A DNA stretch of 25,000 nucleotides from Owenia fusiformis (taxonomy: Eukaryota > Annelida > Polychaeta > Sabellida > Oweniidae), in NCBI GenBank assembly GCA_903813345.2, contig CAIIXF020000010.1, forward strand, positions 889,169 through 914,168, in the 5' to 3' direction. Position 1 is the first letter of the stretch. Every line of letters starts with the position of its first letter. Positions 1 through 10,466 of this stretch are shown here, in pieces. The translations under genes and the position numbers were made by a program. The notes under the pieces were generated by a model that was not told the DNA's origin, did not search any database, and saw only the letters and a program-made list of their open reading frames with translations.

Positions 1-1380
1 TATTGGATAAACAACACCGATGTTATTTATCCATTAATAAATAAATATTTCCCGGCAACAATCTGTTTTCAATTGCGTACTTATGATTGATACCACATTG
101 TGTGGAAAAAGGATAATTTTTTCTAAGATTTTAAAGTTACTCAAATATTAACATAAGGCATGTAAGGTGGAACTGGTGAGATAGACCTGTGTGCAAATGA
201 CATCAGTTTGCAATTCTTTGTTTTAAGATTCACATCAGCTGTTCCATTCTGTTTTCCTTAAAGTGTGATGGTTCTGGAATTTATAATACATATTGTGTCT
301 GTATATTACTTTTTACCAATTTGTCATTCACAACCAATAGAGATATTTTTCAATTTTATATATACTAATATATTTTATTTGTACATAAAGTATTTCACAT
401 TACAATTTACTATAACATTTTTTGAACCACAGTTATTATTTGGACGGATTATATACCTGAGACAAAATCAATTCCAACTAAGGGCCTATATACCAAATAA
501 GGGCATATATATGAATTACTGCAACCAATAGGATTTTGTTTGAACTTTTACTCAAATTGCAAATTGAAAGATATTTCTACACAAAGCTTGCAAACTAAAG
601 GCAACTATATGTATCTGATCATTTGAACATAAAATCAAGGGCTATCATATAGATATGATACTAATAATTACTGCAATCAAAATGATTTTGTTTGAATTTT
701 CAATAAAATCACTAATTTAAAATGTACATAGCTTGCAAACTAAAGGCAACTATCTGATCATTAAACAATTAAAACAAGGTCTTTGGCACTACATGCTATA
801 AAAATAAATTATAATTTCCTAAGGCTATCAAATATACATTTTATATACATTTCTCAACTTTAACATTATGAAAATATGCTCTCTGGAATTTTGGTAGAAG
901 GAATTTATACCCATATTAGTACCGATTCTGGATGACATGAAAATAGTTTTGTCATTATATTATCTGTAAGATGAACCGAGTTTTAAAGAGATTTCCAACA
1001 TTTCACGAAAATGTAATAAAAAATAACATAACTTAACAAGTAAACTTTTTTGGTAACAAACATATATATAAAATTGGACGGACTTCTGATTTCCAATTAG
1101 TTAATATTAACAGAATGTTATTGTTAATTAACTGGCAAATAACACATTCTTATCGGCTCATACTGAACCAGATTTGTGCGCTACAATCATTGCACCATTA
1201 GTTTCTCAAAGATACACAAAGGCAGCAATTTTGTGCCCTGTTGTGCTTATGGAGCTAAAACCAATCCTAGCTCACAGTTTGTATATTGAGCAAAGAGATT
1301 CTAGTGTTAATTAAAGCTATGATGTAACTTTTAGTGACCCCATAGCTAGTTGCACCAGCCCAGATTCAAACGCCATCTAT
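1..1380. other. Gene-free 3' flank of SAXO
   Basis: AT-rich sequence downstream of the SAXO stop codon, which lies on the minus strand. The only long open frame (265-531, 88 codons) has a hydrophobic, low-complexity translation typical of AT-rich DNA and resembles no family I know. No convincing AATAAA signal for SAXO was found close to its stop; the nearest minus-strand match I noticed is near 373-378. The stretch contains one imperfect direct duplication, listed separately. Confidence 0.6.
501..780. repeat. Imperfect direct duplication, period about 150 bp
   Basis: Two successive blocks share ATTACTGCAA (515 and 667), GATTTTGTTTGAA shortly after, and AGCTTGCAAACTAAAGGCAA (585 and 730), followed by TCTGATCATT. 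The spacing drifts from 152 to 145 bp, so this is an old tandem duplication with indels. No coding potential is seen. Confidence 0.65.
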
Positions 1381-3705
1381 TCACGCAGCAACAAGCCCGC
1401 TACGTGATGGACTGTTTCGCTGTGGCAATGGTGTGACTGATTCGAATGTAGGGCGGTACCATTTATGTCCTCTTGGGTCTTGGTTATCAAATGCGTACTT
1501 TCCACTATTGTCCACAGCCACTGCAGGGCAGGGTTCCTGTTTCTTAGGAATGAATTCAGTCCTGTACATAGTGTTATCATTAAATGGAGAGTCACTAGCG
1601 AATCCTTTGTCATCTGGTTTACAGCTCGCTGCTGGAAGCCCACCATGACGAACATAATGAGATTTATACGTGGCCAAACCCTCAAATGGCGCATCTGGGG
1701 GTACGTAATCTGGCTTCATTGTAGGCTTTTGACGTTCACCCATGCTCCACTTACGATAATCATTATTATAGTTGGTAGCATCTTCAAATTTACCGGGAAC
1801 ACTTTTACGAGACTGTGGCCTAGCAGCTTTAACTGGCTGCATTGCGTGTTTACGATAGTCATGAGTGTAGTTAGTGTTCATGTCCATTTCACCTTGGGGT
1901 TTGGTGTATGCATCAGGGACGTGTTGATGTGGGCGCTGGGCTGACCATTTCTTGTAGTCATCTCTCATCGTAGTTGCATCTTCCAATGGGGCACTGGACT
2001 GAAATGCTTCAGAATCAGGTTTACAAGATGCCATCTTAGGCCCTTGGATGCCTTGATAGTCCTTCTTGAATGTGGACATATCATCAAGGGGAGCCTTATT
2101 TGGATTGTACACTGGTTTCTCCTTTGCTTTCCTTGCTTCAATTGGGTGTTTTATATAGTCTTTACGATAACCAGTTTGGTCATCAAATGGGTCAGCTGAG
2201 GCAAACGCAACATCATCGGGTTTCATGCTCTTAGTTGGGAGACTCTTATATCCAATGTAATCACGCTTATATGTAGGAGTACCCTCAAATTTATCATTTG
2301 GGGGCACCCATACAGGTTCCTGGTGACGATCCATTTTATTAGGGAGCTGCCATTGTCTGTAGTCATCTGAAAAAGAATAGAGAGAAATATATTTTCAGGA
2401 TATGGTGTTGTTAAGGATCGGTTAATTATGTGGTCCATGTATTTCAAGTTGATTGTATCTTCTCAACTTATCTGCTTATTAATCATTACTTGAATTATAA
2501 TAAATAAATTATTCATACATTATGTCTTGCATGCAATCCAGTGTAACACTGACTGATTGATTGTTTGCCATTACTTTGTAATATCCATAAACTCATTAAT
2601 TATACATTATAATCTTCGTTATCTGACTACAATCAGAATGGTAAGTAAAAGGTAAACCACTTTCTTCAGTGATTTATTTTGAATCAATGTCATTGCACAC
2701 TAAACTTACTTTTGTATGTCGGTGATCCCTCAAACTTCCCAACAACTCGTGGGGCATCATCTTTGCGAATAGCTCGAACTCTTTCTGTTGGTTTCTCTGT
2801 AATGATAGTAAAGTGAATGATTAAAAAGAATAAAGTTAGCTGTTCCAAATTACAATCATAAATTACAAGTATGTTTGAAAAAATGCTAGCAATAATTTCA
2901 AAACATTATTTTAAAGCTGACACCAACAAATCAAAGAATCAACAAAACAGCCTAGCTTAGCTTACTTATATAATCTTTGGTATAGTTAGTCATCATATCC
3001 ATATCTCCATCTGGTTTCCTATAATCCTCCACATGAGGACGAGGTCGGTCACCCAGAGGATGTTTGATGTAATCTTGGCGATTTGTTGTTTTATCCTCCA
3101 ATGGACCTTCGCTGTGCATTGGCTCATTATTTGGTTTGAAGTTTTCAAGCTTTGTGAGTGGATGCTTCTGATATCTGTTGGCGTACTCAGAGATAGTACA
3201 AGGTTCCTTCTTTCCGCCACCATAAGGCTTATGAGGACATCGATGCCGTCTGAAATAATGTAAAATGTCATCTATGTTATCTTGACGTATCAGATATATA
3301 ATTGTTATTTGCAACTGACATTCCATGAATTACTAAATGAATAACATGACATTGATAAAGTATAAGACATAAGCACAAAAGACACATGATGAAAAATATT
3401 AGTTCTAGTGTCTACTGAACTGAACACACTACCCTAAAGCTGCCTTTAGTTATCCGTAACTCACTGTTTTTGACAAATCGCATCAGAAAGCAATGGTAAG
3501 TAAACATTAGTCTGTCGGAAGAAATCGAATGAGACACGGAGCATTCAATCCCCACGACATTCACCAAAATATACCAAGGTTTGACTTGCCCCCGTTGAGT
3601 TGAAGCTAAATTGAAATTGAAAATTGCCATCAACTTGAACAAGTTGAAGTTCAGTTGAAAAACTTACCCGCATGTGCAAATCTGACAAATGCAGAGTTTC
3701 CCCAT
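1381..3705 (-). CDS. SAXO: Stabilizer of axonemal microtubules (SAXO / FAM154 family), complete, 4 coding exons
   Basis: Exons on the minus strand are 3705-3668, 3249-2966, 2796-2710 and 2366-1381. All have GT donors and AG acceptors, and the frame is kept through every join (1395 nt, 464 aa plus TGA). The start is set by the family N-terminus MGKLCICQICTCGRHRCPH, a Cys-rich block typical of SAXO proteins. The rest is a string of about 12 Mn-type modules built around [RKT]xDYxx[HWK], for example RQDYIKH, KNDYRQW, RKDYIKH and NNDYRKW, separated by KPD/FEG linkers. Family knowledge: these modules bind and stabilise axonemal and centriolar microtubules in cilia and flagella. The length matches the vertebrate SAXO1 size, which I recall as about 470 aa. 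The arrangement next to EFL1 points to SAXO2 as the closer orthologue, but SAXO1 and SAXO2 cannot be separated by eye. No broken exon is seen. Confidence 0.93.
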
Positions 3706-3833
3706 TGTATTATGTTTATAATTGCTCTATTATGTTCACTGTCCTTATTACTGATCTTATTATCACAGACTGATTAGTTAATACAAGATAAGAATTGTTA
3801 TTCACATCAAATAAACAGTATTCGTTGTCAAGC

Positions 3834-4138
3834 CAAGGAGGATTGGCTCCCAGAGTGCACCACCGATATTCTGTCCCATATATGGGTATGTCGTAATACA
3901 AAATTCGAATTCAAACAGCCGCCATTTTGTTCACTTCAACATTTAAATCGTGAATTTTGGTCTTATTTCCAAACGAAAAATTCCAAAACTCACAAGAAAC
4001 GATCGAGATATTGGTTCGAATCTTTTGAACTGTTTATTTTGAATTTATAGTCGGTTTTAATTTCAGAAAATAACGACATTTCGACGTTTTCATTGTTGGA
4101 AAATATCGAGTTTCGATCCTGGGAGCCAATCCTCCTTG
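3834..4138. mobile_element. 305-bp MITE with 20-bp inverted ends and 9-bp target duplication
   Basis: The left end CAAGGAGGATTGGCTCCCAG is repeated as its exact reverse complement at the right end (4119-4138). The flanks are the direct repeat TTGTCAAGC (3825-3833 and 4139-4147), a perfect 9-bp target-site duplication. No transposase is present. A 9-bp duplication fits Mutator-like or Merlin-like elements, but an hAT relative with one chance matching base cannot be excluded. It inserted about 130 bp upstream of the SAXO start codon. Confidence 0.88.
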
Positions 4139-4171
4139 TTGTCAAGCACTGCCTTCCATAGTGTGTACTTG

Positions 4172-4186
4172 GTCGCTAATAGCAAC
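4172..4186. promoter_or_regulatory. Candidate RFX X-box
   Basis: GTCGCT-AAT-AGCAAC fits the RYYNYY-N(1-3)-RRNRAC pattern bound by RFX factors, which drive ciliary genes. SAXO is an axonemal protein, so the motif fits its neighbour. It lies about 467 bp from the SAXO ATG, farther than usual. The intervening MITE accounts for 314 bp of that distance. The pattern is degenerate enough to occur by chance. Confidence 0.35.
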
Positions 4187-4635
4187 GCCACTGCATTTTA
4201 ATATGAGGGGTGAGACTCAGATTTACTATATTTTATTTAACCGTTAATAAAGTTAAATTATAATATCAACTTCACTTTGAAATTGTTACATATGATTTGA
4301 TTACATAATACGATAATGCTCGATAAATGATAGGGAAAAAACGTCAGATGTGAAAATTATAATAATTATCTACCCTTAAATTGGACGAGTCCATATATCC
4401 AATATGGCGCGAAATAATTTAAAATACAGATGGCAAACTTTTTTGAGGAATATCTCATTAAAAATCACAGTTTTAAATTGTTAATACTGGTGATAAAAAT
4501 AACTCTACGCTAAGCGCAAAAACATTGTCTAATAGTTTTGTTCTAATAGTTCTTTGCCAAAATAATATTGAAGAACAAATTTTCCTGAAGAAGTTTCGGG
4601 AACTTTCGTTTCACTCTCAGTTGACATCTTATATA

Positions 4636-4644
4636 CCGGAAGTG
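4636..4644 (+). promoter_or_regulatory. ETS/GABP-type site CCGGAAGTG
   Basis: Exact match to the ETS core with flanks favoured by GABP, which is common in housekeeping and bidirectional promoters. It lies 87 bp upstream of the predicted end of a non-coding EFL1 exon (donor at 4731). It is a short motif, and its function is inferred from position only. Confidence 0.35.
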
Positions 4645-4906
4645 CACAATATTGTGAAATGTGTGAATAATATTTTGAACACATTTCTCTTTACATGTGT
4701 CTGTGACGACGTATATTCTAAAGTATCAAGGTGAGTGTAAAGTTATGTTATTGACGTTCACATCGAAACGATCCCTGTATCTTTCAGTGCTCAGTTTTAT
4801 TTTCGTGATTGATGCTCAGATTTGAAGCCGGGTTTGTAGAAAATACCGGGTACCGGGTAGTAAATCGTCCATGCTGGGTTCAAACAAACATATATCATCA
4901 GTAAAC

Positions 4907-5425
4907 CACAGGGGCTTGTCTGGAGGGTCGGGCAAGCCCTCCTATAAGTGACATCTATCTAAAAATATATGTAGTTATTGCGCATGCGTTCATATAATAT
5001 GAACTAATCAAATTGCTGGATTGAACGCACCTGCGCATAGAACATGGGAACGTCGCCATTTTTCAACTTTCAGTTTCGAAACTTCTAATTTCATGCATCT
5101 TTGTCTTGGGGAAGAAATCGACTCTGGAGGTAATAATTTGGCTTCAAAAATTTTCGGTACTTGCAGTGTAATCACTTCTTTACATACTCTTCAGATTTCT
5201 CAGCAACTAGTGGATGGATTGCTACCATTTTGGGTAACTTTGCTCTGTAGTGTTGTTTGAATGAGCATGTCGATTATTGAAAGGATTCCTTATGTTTTCA
5301 CTGGTTATATCTAACAATCATTTTCTACAAATTTCAGGAAGCATCAAAACCGACCTCCTTTTTTACTCTTAATAAGCAGTACACTCATCGGAGGGCTTGC
5401 CCGACCCTCCAGACAAGCCCCTGTG
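4907..5425. mobile_element. 519-bp MITE, hAT-like, with ~36-bp inverted ends and 8-bp target duplication
   Basis: The left end begins CACAGGGGCTTGTCTGGAGG and continues to about 4942. The right end (about 5390-5425) is its reverse complement. Both sides carry the 8-bp direct repeat CAGTAAAC (4899-4906 and 5426-5433). An 8-bp duplication with a CA..GGGG terminus is typical of the hAT superfamily. The interior has a 79-codon open frame (5021-5260) with no recognisable domain, so no transposase is present. Confidence 0.88.
4979..4988. promoter_or_regulatory. NRF1-type motif inside the hAT-like MITE
   Basis: TGCGCATGCG matches the NRF1 palindrome. It overlaps the start of a 17-nt hairpin, GTTCATATAATATGAAC (4988-5004). 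Because it is carried by the MITE, other copies of the element would carry it too. Whether it is active here is unknown. Confidence 0.25.
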
Positions 5426-5565
5426 CAGTAAACGTGTAAGATTTGTTTTGAATTTACAAAAATGTATATAACCGACTAACTGTTCCTTCAAAATTGAGCT
5501 AGAAGCTTCAAATAAAAAGCATTTTAGGCTCTTCATATCATCATGGTCATATTTTCATTGGTTAT

Positions 5566-5577
5566 GGGGGGGGGGGG
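5566..5577 (+). repeat. Poly-G run (12 G)
   Basis: Twelve uninterrupted G residues in an otherwise AT-rich region, just outside the left arm of the inverted repeat at 5593-6152. Likely length-variable and prone to sequencing error. Confidence 0.8.
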
Positions 5578-5592
5578 TTGCGATCGCACCAT

Positions 5593-6152
5593 GGCACCCC
5601 CTCCTGGCTACGCCTATGACATTGTAAGACGTAACAATTTACACTTCAGTGGACGTTTCGTTGAAAATTGGGATAACTTAAATTATGATTAATAATCAAA
5701 ATCTTCGTTGCATCATGTAAATTAACACAAGTCACCTCTCTGCTAAAGTAACGATAGCTATTTATTATATAGATTTAAGGTGCTATGGAAGTTAACAGGA
5801 AATGACAAAACAAAAAATGTCAAAACCATGCTGGATTTTGAAAATTTTTTGAACCAAGATAACAGAGTTCTGTTTGGACCTCCAGTCAGTTTAACTAGTT
5901 CCACATATCATTTATTTACATGACTGGGAACACAATGGAAATGGTCAGAATGACCATAAACATGATGAAATAACCTTTTCAGCCCTCTGAAAATGTGACT
6001 GAAAAATAGCTAAGAGTAGGTGCTCAGGAAAGGTCACTGAACAGAAAACAATTTATGTACCAACATATGAACTATTGAAAATAGAGTAAGATTGATTTGT
6101 CATGTTTTCAAATCGTCTTACAATGTCATAGGCGTAGCTAGGAGGGGCTGCC
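5593..6152. mobile_element. Probable MITE or MITE pair with ~39-bp inverted arms
   Basis: Arm 5593-5631 (contains CTACGCCTATGACATTGTAA) is the reverse complement of 6114-6152, with two or three mismatches. The GGCGTAGC(C/T)AGGAGGGG core resembles termini of DNA transposons seen widely in marine invertebrates. I found no clear target-site duplication, so the true ends are uncertain. The element encloses dispersed repeat copy 1 (5775-6046). Confidence 0.6.
5775..6046 (+). repeat. Dispersed repeat, copy 1 (uninterrupted)
   Basis: About 270 bp that reappears in the same orientation at 18617-18634 plus 19241-19492. Shared stretches include GAACCAAGATAACAGAGTTC, GATGAAATAAC and AATGTGACTGAAAAATAGCT, ending at CACTGAACAGAA. 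This copy has a single TTAA (5792-5795) where copy 2 carries an inserted MITE. No coding potential. Confidence 0.85.
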
Positions 6153-6167
6153 CCCTAGTATGTATCC

Positions 6168-6194
6168 AACAGACTGACTAGAAGTCAGTCTGTT
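6168..6194. repeat. Perfect 12-bp hairpin
   Basis: AACAGACTGACT, a 3-nt loop (AGA), then AGTCAGTCTGTT: perfect arms in non-coding DNA. No T-run follows, and its role is unknown. Confidence 0.75.
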
Positions 6195-7510
6195 ATGATG
6201 TACTACTTTCCTGTGGAAATTGCAGTGAATTTTTTTGCACAAAATTATCAATGAGAGGAACCATTTCTTCAACAAAGTAAACATTACAAAATTTCAATTA
6301 AGTAGTAAGGTACAATTAAATGCAATAAAAAGTAACACAGCATATTGTCAAGTGGAAATAAAGCTAGTTGAAGTAACAAATGTGCAAATTAACATCCATA
6401 AAGTATATGGATGACATTTGTATATTTCAGATTATTTAGTTTTTTGTGCAATAAGCCCTCTTGTAATTTAAGGTTCAGCAGGAAAGAAACATAATTTTGG
6501 TAAAAATTGCAATACCTGCACATGATATTTTCCGAGGGCGCCCCAGGGAATGACTAATTAATGAGTAAAGTGCAACAAGCCAGATAAAGAAATTGAAAGA
6601 AAGTGTTAAGTGTGTAGTAGCAACTTGGCATCCAGGGGCCTTACACTCTCAGCTTATCCTGTGCTATGACTATAATCCTGAGAATGTCCCACTCCTTTGC
6701 CTGTATGATTACAACATGGGAGAATAATCCATGGCTCTTACATTTAAGCATGGGCTTTCAATAGAATCTATTGAATGCCCATGATTTAAGATAATACCTA
6801 CCTCAATAAACTCCTTATAATATTTGAGGATTCCTTTTATGTTGAATTAAAGTATAAGAGGGGCATCCCTATAAATGTGGGTTTTTTTCAAATCACCCAC
6901 ACACAACTACTTGTGCACTGAAATCTTGGGACTGAAAATGTTGTTAGTAGTTGAGACAAAGTAGTTGAAAAATCAACCCCACTAATCATACATTGCAAAA
7001 TATTTGGACATTTTCACGATTATAGTCCTGGATTGGGTCTCAGCTTGCACTGTAATGTGGCAATTCACTTATACTAATTGACATGATTATATCTAGTTCT
7101 TGTTCCATGCTCATGCTGCTTGATTGGGAAACACAGAGAATTTGTTACACTGCGCTTATTATTTGGTAAACCCATGAGCATTAAATTGTTGTCAACAAAA
7201 GTTTAAACTCAAAATTCCTTTCACAGGGATTTCTTCTAATATTTCATGAATTTTAAAGTATTTTGACAAAATAATGACTGCAGAACATAAAACAGTATTT
7301 CATAAGTTCAGGAGTAAAATTGAGTAAATCAATGTTGAAAAAGGGACTATTTTCAACAAATTTGATTATTTCTCCATCTGCTGGCCACAGTGTCCATTCC
7401 GAGACACTGTGATGGGAGTTCAGCCAAAGATGGTAGATTTTTCTTTTGGATATGGGAATACTCGCTAAATAGAGAACATTAGTCAGGAAGCTTAGCCTTT
7501 TTTAGAGCCC
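6195..7510. other. Gene-free stretch
   Basis: No coding exon, RNA gene or well-bounded transposon seen. There are two small hairpins: 6749-6783 (core CATGGGCTTTCAATAG, one mismatch, 3-nt loop) and 7387-7412 (CACAGTGTC / GACACTGTG). If EFL1 has a non-coding first exon near 4.7 kb, this stretch is part of its 5'-UTR intron. Confidence 0.5.
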
Positions 7511-8077
7511 TTAAAGGGTGACGCATATCGTTTAGCAAATCGAACGCTCATTTCTGGTGTTGCTCACCGTTTAGTATAAAAGGCCCGATCCCGGAATAAT
7601 ACTCAAGGGTTCACAGGTTCGAGGTCGTTGTGTCAACACCTCTAACTGTTATATAGCATAAGTATATTATAGATCGTCACACATTTATAAAAGGGTGACT
7701 TTTATTTTGACAAATCAATTCCACATTTATGGGTGAAATTTCAGGATCTTCTATTTGTGTATAATAATAAAAATTGGCATCTAAATTTCCCCATAACGTA
7801 ATAGCACACAGCTTGGCATATGAAAATCCTACAAATGAAACAAAGCAATTCTAATACAAGGATTTATATTGGCTGTTGTACATGTATTCTTTGAACGCAA
7901 TCACTCTTTGGATAACGTTTTCAAAATCATTATAAACGGATTACTTTATCTCAAAGACAATTTCAATAAACTGGATTTTACAGAACTCCCCTTATTTCTT
8001 AAAAATGGACTGATCCAGTTGATTCGCCTGGAGCCGCCATATTGTTTTTGTACGGGATGCTAATCGGAACCCTTTAA
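7511..8077. mobile_element. Weak candidate TTAA-flanked element
   Basis: TTAA at 7511-7514 and 8074-8077 bracket ends reading AGGGTGACG and, inverted, AGGGTTCCG (7 of 9 match). A TTAGCA motif lies near both ends. TTAA duplication is typical of piggyBac-type elements, and a clear TTAA MITE exists at 18639-19240. The inverted ends here are short and imperfect, so this could be chance. Confidence 0.3.
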
Positions 8078-10440
8078 AGATACAGTACATACTTTCCCCA
8101 GGGTCAATTTACATCCTTAAAGGACCTTATACACCCTCCATTGGGATCTCCCCATGGGAAAAAAATAATTCATCTGATTTTTCAAATGAGTATTCTGCTT
8201 CAATTATTACATTTATATGCACACTAGTATCTTGTTGACCTATATTCAGCACTGTATTGATGTATAGGCCACTTATTAGGGTCATAATTCATTCATGAAG
8301 TGTAGAGGCCTAAGATTCCAAACCAGGAAGTATTTTTGTGTCTGTCAAAATCCATTTACATCCTACGCATCCCTGCATCTCATCCAAATATGTTACTACA
8401 TAATGAAATATAATAGTATAATCTTTGGTTTTACTAACTTGTATGATATTTGATAAGTGTAAAAGTTGTTTTTGGAGCATTTTTCTATAGCCATTTTGTA
8501 GGGAAAAAAATGATGAAAAAATGTACAATCTTTTGATTTTAAGTATGACCTGAATCGATTGCAAACTTCATATTTGCACATTTGATGAGATAAACCATTT
8601 GTGTCGTATTGTGAAATTATTAAGTTTGCAATCGATTCAGGTCATAGTGTATTTTTGGTATTTCTGCGATAATCAATGGAAACCAATGGCCTCTATTGGG
8701 ATCTGCTGATATCCTCATGTTAAGTCAATGGTGCACAGCCCCATGTAAGTCAATACAACCTTACTGAACGAAAGGATCCCTATCTCAGCTTATGTGTGTC
8801 CGAGCACTTTAATATTTTCCAAAGTATTATATGACATATTATTCTTCATGTTACACCTACGAATGATTCATTTTGACCATAGGGATATTTGCCAATAATT
8901 GCACCTTGTCCTTTATGAGACAACTAATAAATTCTGCTCTCATGATTGATAGGGTTGCCATATCATCTTCAGTATATCAAAATAATACTCAACATTACTT
9001 CATTAAATTTTAGTTCTAACATTTAAATTATCCACAAAATAGATTTTGGCAAGATTGTCTAAATCAATCAAAGGAACAAATGCTGAAGATATATTCCATA
9101 CAAATTCAAACATTGGTAAATCACAATTCATAAAATGTTAGGGCTTATTTTTGAGCAGTTTTTTAGATATTGCTATATTTGTAATTAAGGCCTTGGGTGT
9201 CAGTACCATAAACAGCTAAAAAGATTTTTTTTTGGTCTGTGATAAAGATAATGACAATTTTTGTGAGAAACATAACATTGCATTTGTGAAAAATTATCAA
9301 ACGCTTTTTGAGTTGGGCCCACCTTGATAAGAAAAGCTATTAATTGTGTTGACAATTGGTAAGATATCTATATTTCCCTCAGGATGTACCCCCCAAATCC
9401 AAAACCTCCATAACATAAACTTCATATTCTCAGGTTGAATAGAGTAATAATTGTATGAACAGTACACTGACTTACTAAATCAAAATATAAGGATTTGCAG
9501 CCAGTATAAAATGAATGAAAGCTACTTACTCAGCAATAGGAGGGAAAGTTAACGAAAACTGCTTATTCTCCTTCATCCTTTCTTTTGGTCTCTTTGTTTC
9601 CTCTAGGTGGTTCTAGACACTGGAAGATCCCAGGAAAAAACACACCAAATAGTGAAACTGTGATTCCTTGTAGATAGGAGATTGTTAAGTATCACTTTCC
9701 AGGCATAAATGCTATTGGAAAGTCCACCAGGTCTGTCGCTAGGTGAAACATTACCTATTGATCGGGGATAAGTAAGTCTTTGGGTCAATCAATTATTAAC
9801 AAGATTTCTGGCACACAATGTGAATTTCTTTTGTATGCTAACATGTGTTGATACAGGCCTGTGTCGTTGCTCAATTTGATCCTATTACAAATACTTAGAA
9901 AGAATAATAACAGGTTTTCTATAAAAGCGTCTGCTTAGAAATTGTCCGCGAAAATTCTACTGTTACTGATATTTAAGTGAGCTATTATGATAGTGTATAT
10001 ACAAGGCAGAAGGCACAAAAATAAAATAAATATTTTTTTATAATGTGATTGTTATAAACAAATAAAAATGGTAATGAAATATATTCTGGGGTTAATTCAT
10101 GATTTTTTCATAACAAACTCAACTTACTTAACCAGCAGAAGACAATATTATATCATGTATTATCCTCTGTAATGGTCAGTACATACATTTGGTCATAATA
10201 AAACAGACATGCTCCCTGTACTGCACTGAACCACATTCAACATCATATATGGGACTAGCAATTAGGAAATAGTGTTCTACCTGCTAGTGTACTAAATATG
10301 GTAATATCTCATATTATTTACAATTTTAAAGGAAAATGGATGCAAGCCTCTTATAATTCAAGCTTCACTGTAGATTTGGGCTCAAACGCACATGTCATTT
10401 ATAATTATGTTAATTAATTATGTTATTTTTTTTAATTCAA
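8078..10440. other. Gene-free stretch upstream of EFL1 start
   Basis: Apart from the inverted repeat at 8544-8646, nothing well supported is seen. A pyrimidine-rich tract ending in CTCTAG at about 9606 is a good-looking plus-strand 3' splice site. On the minus strand, 9619-9563 could be a short terminal exon. Neither can be confirmed from sequence alone. The stretch probably belongs to the 5'-UTR intron of EFL1. Confidence 0.45.
8544..8646. repeat. Perfect 25-bp inverted repeat
   Basis: 8544-8568 (TATGACCTGAATCGATTGCA and 5 more bases) is the exact reverse complement of 8622-8646, with a 53-bp spacer. The similarity stops abruptly on both outer sides. It could be a very small MITE or a fold-back remnant. 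No target duplication was recognised. Confidence 0.85.
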
Positions 10441-10466
10441 GATACCGTGTGATGATTGGTTGAATC

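Larger units (their letters stand above)
3706..4730. promoter_or_regulatory. Divergent promoter region between SAXO and EFL1
   Basis: SAXO leaves to the left from 3705 and EFL1 lies to the right. The region holds a MITE (3834-4138), a candidate RFX X-box (4172-4186) and an ETS/GABP-type CCGGAAGTG (4636-4644). At 4731 there is a strong 5' splice-site match, CAAG|GTGAGT on the plus strand. I infer that a non-coding first exon of EFL1 ends at 4730 and joins an acceptor near the ATG at 10467. This would be normal for a bidirectional promoter. Transcript evidence is lacking, and no TATA box was assigned. Confidence 0.4.

Noticed and set aside
265-531. 88-codon open frame on the plus strand
   Set aside because: AT-driven hydrophobic translation with no domain, splice context or recognised relative.
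1465-1944. 159-codon open frame opposite SAXO exon 4
   Set aside because: Shadow frame of a strongly supported SAXO exon on the other strand.
5021-5260. 79-codon open frame
   Set aside because: Lies inside the hAT-like MITE, has no transposase motif and no known domain.
7600-7630. GGTTCGAGGTC resembling a polymerase III B box (tRNA or SINE)
   Set aside because: No proper A box at the right distance, no cloverleaf and no poly-A tail; the match to GGTTCGANNCC is incomplete.
9603-9788. 61-codon minus-strand open frame
   Set aside because: No homology recognised, and it does not fit the splice signals nearby.
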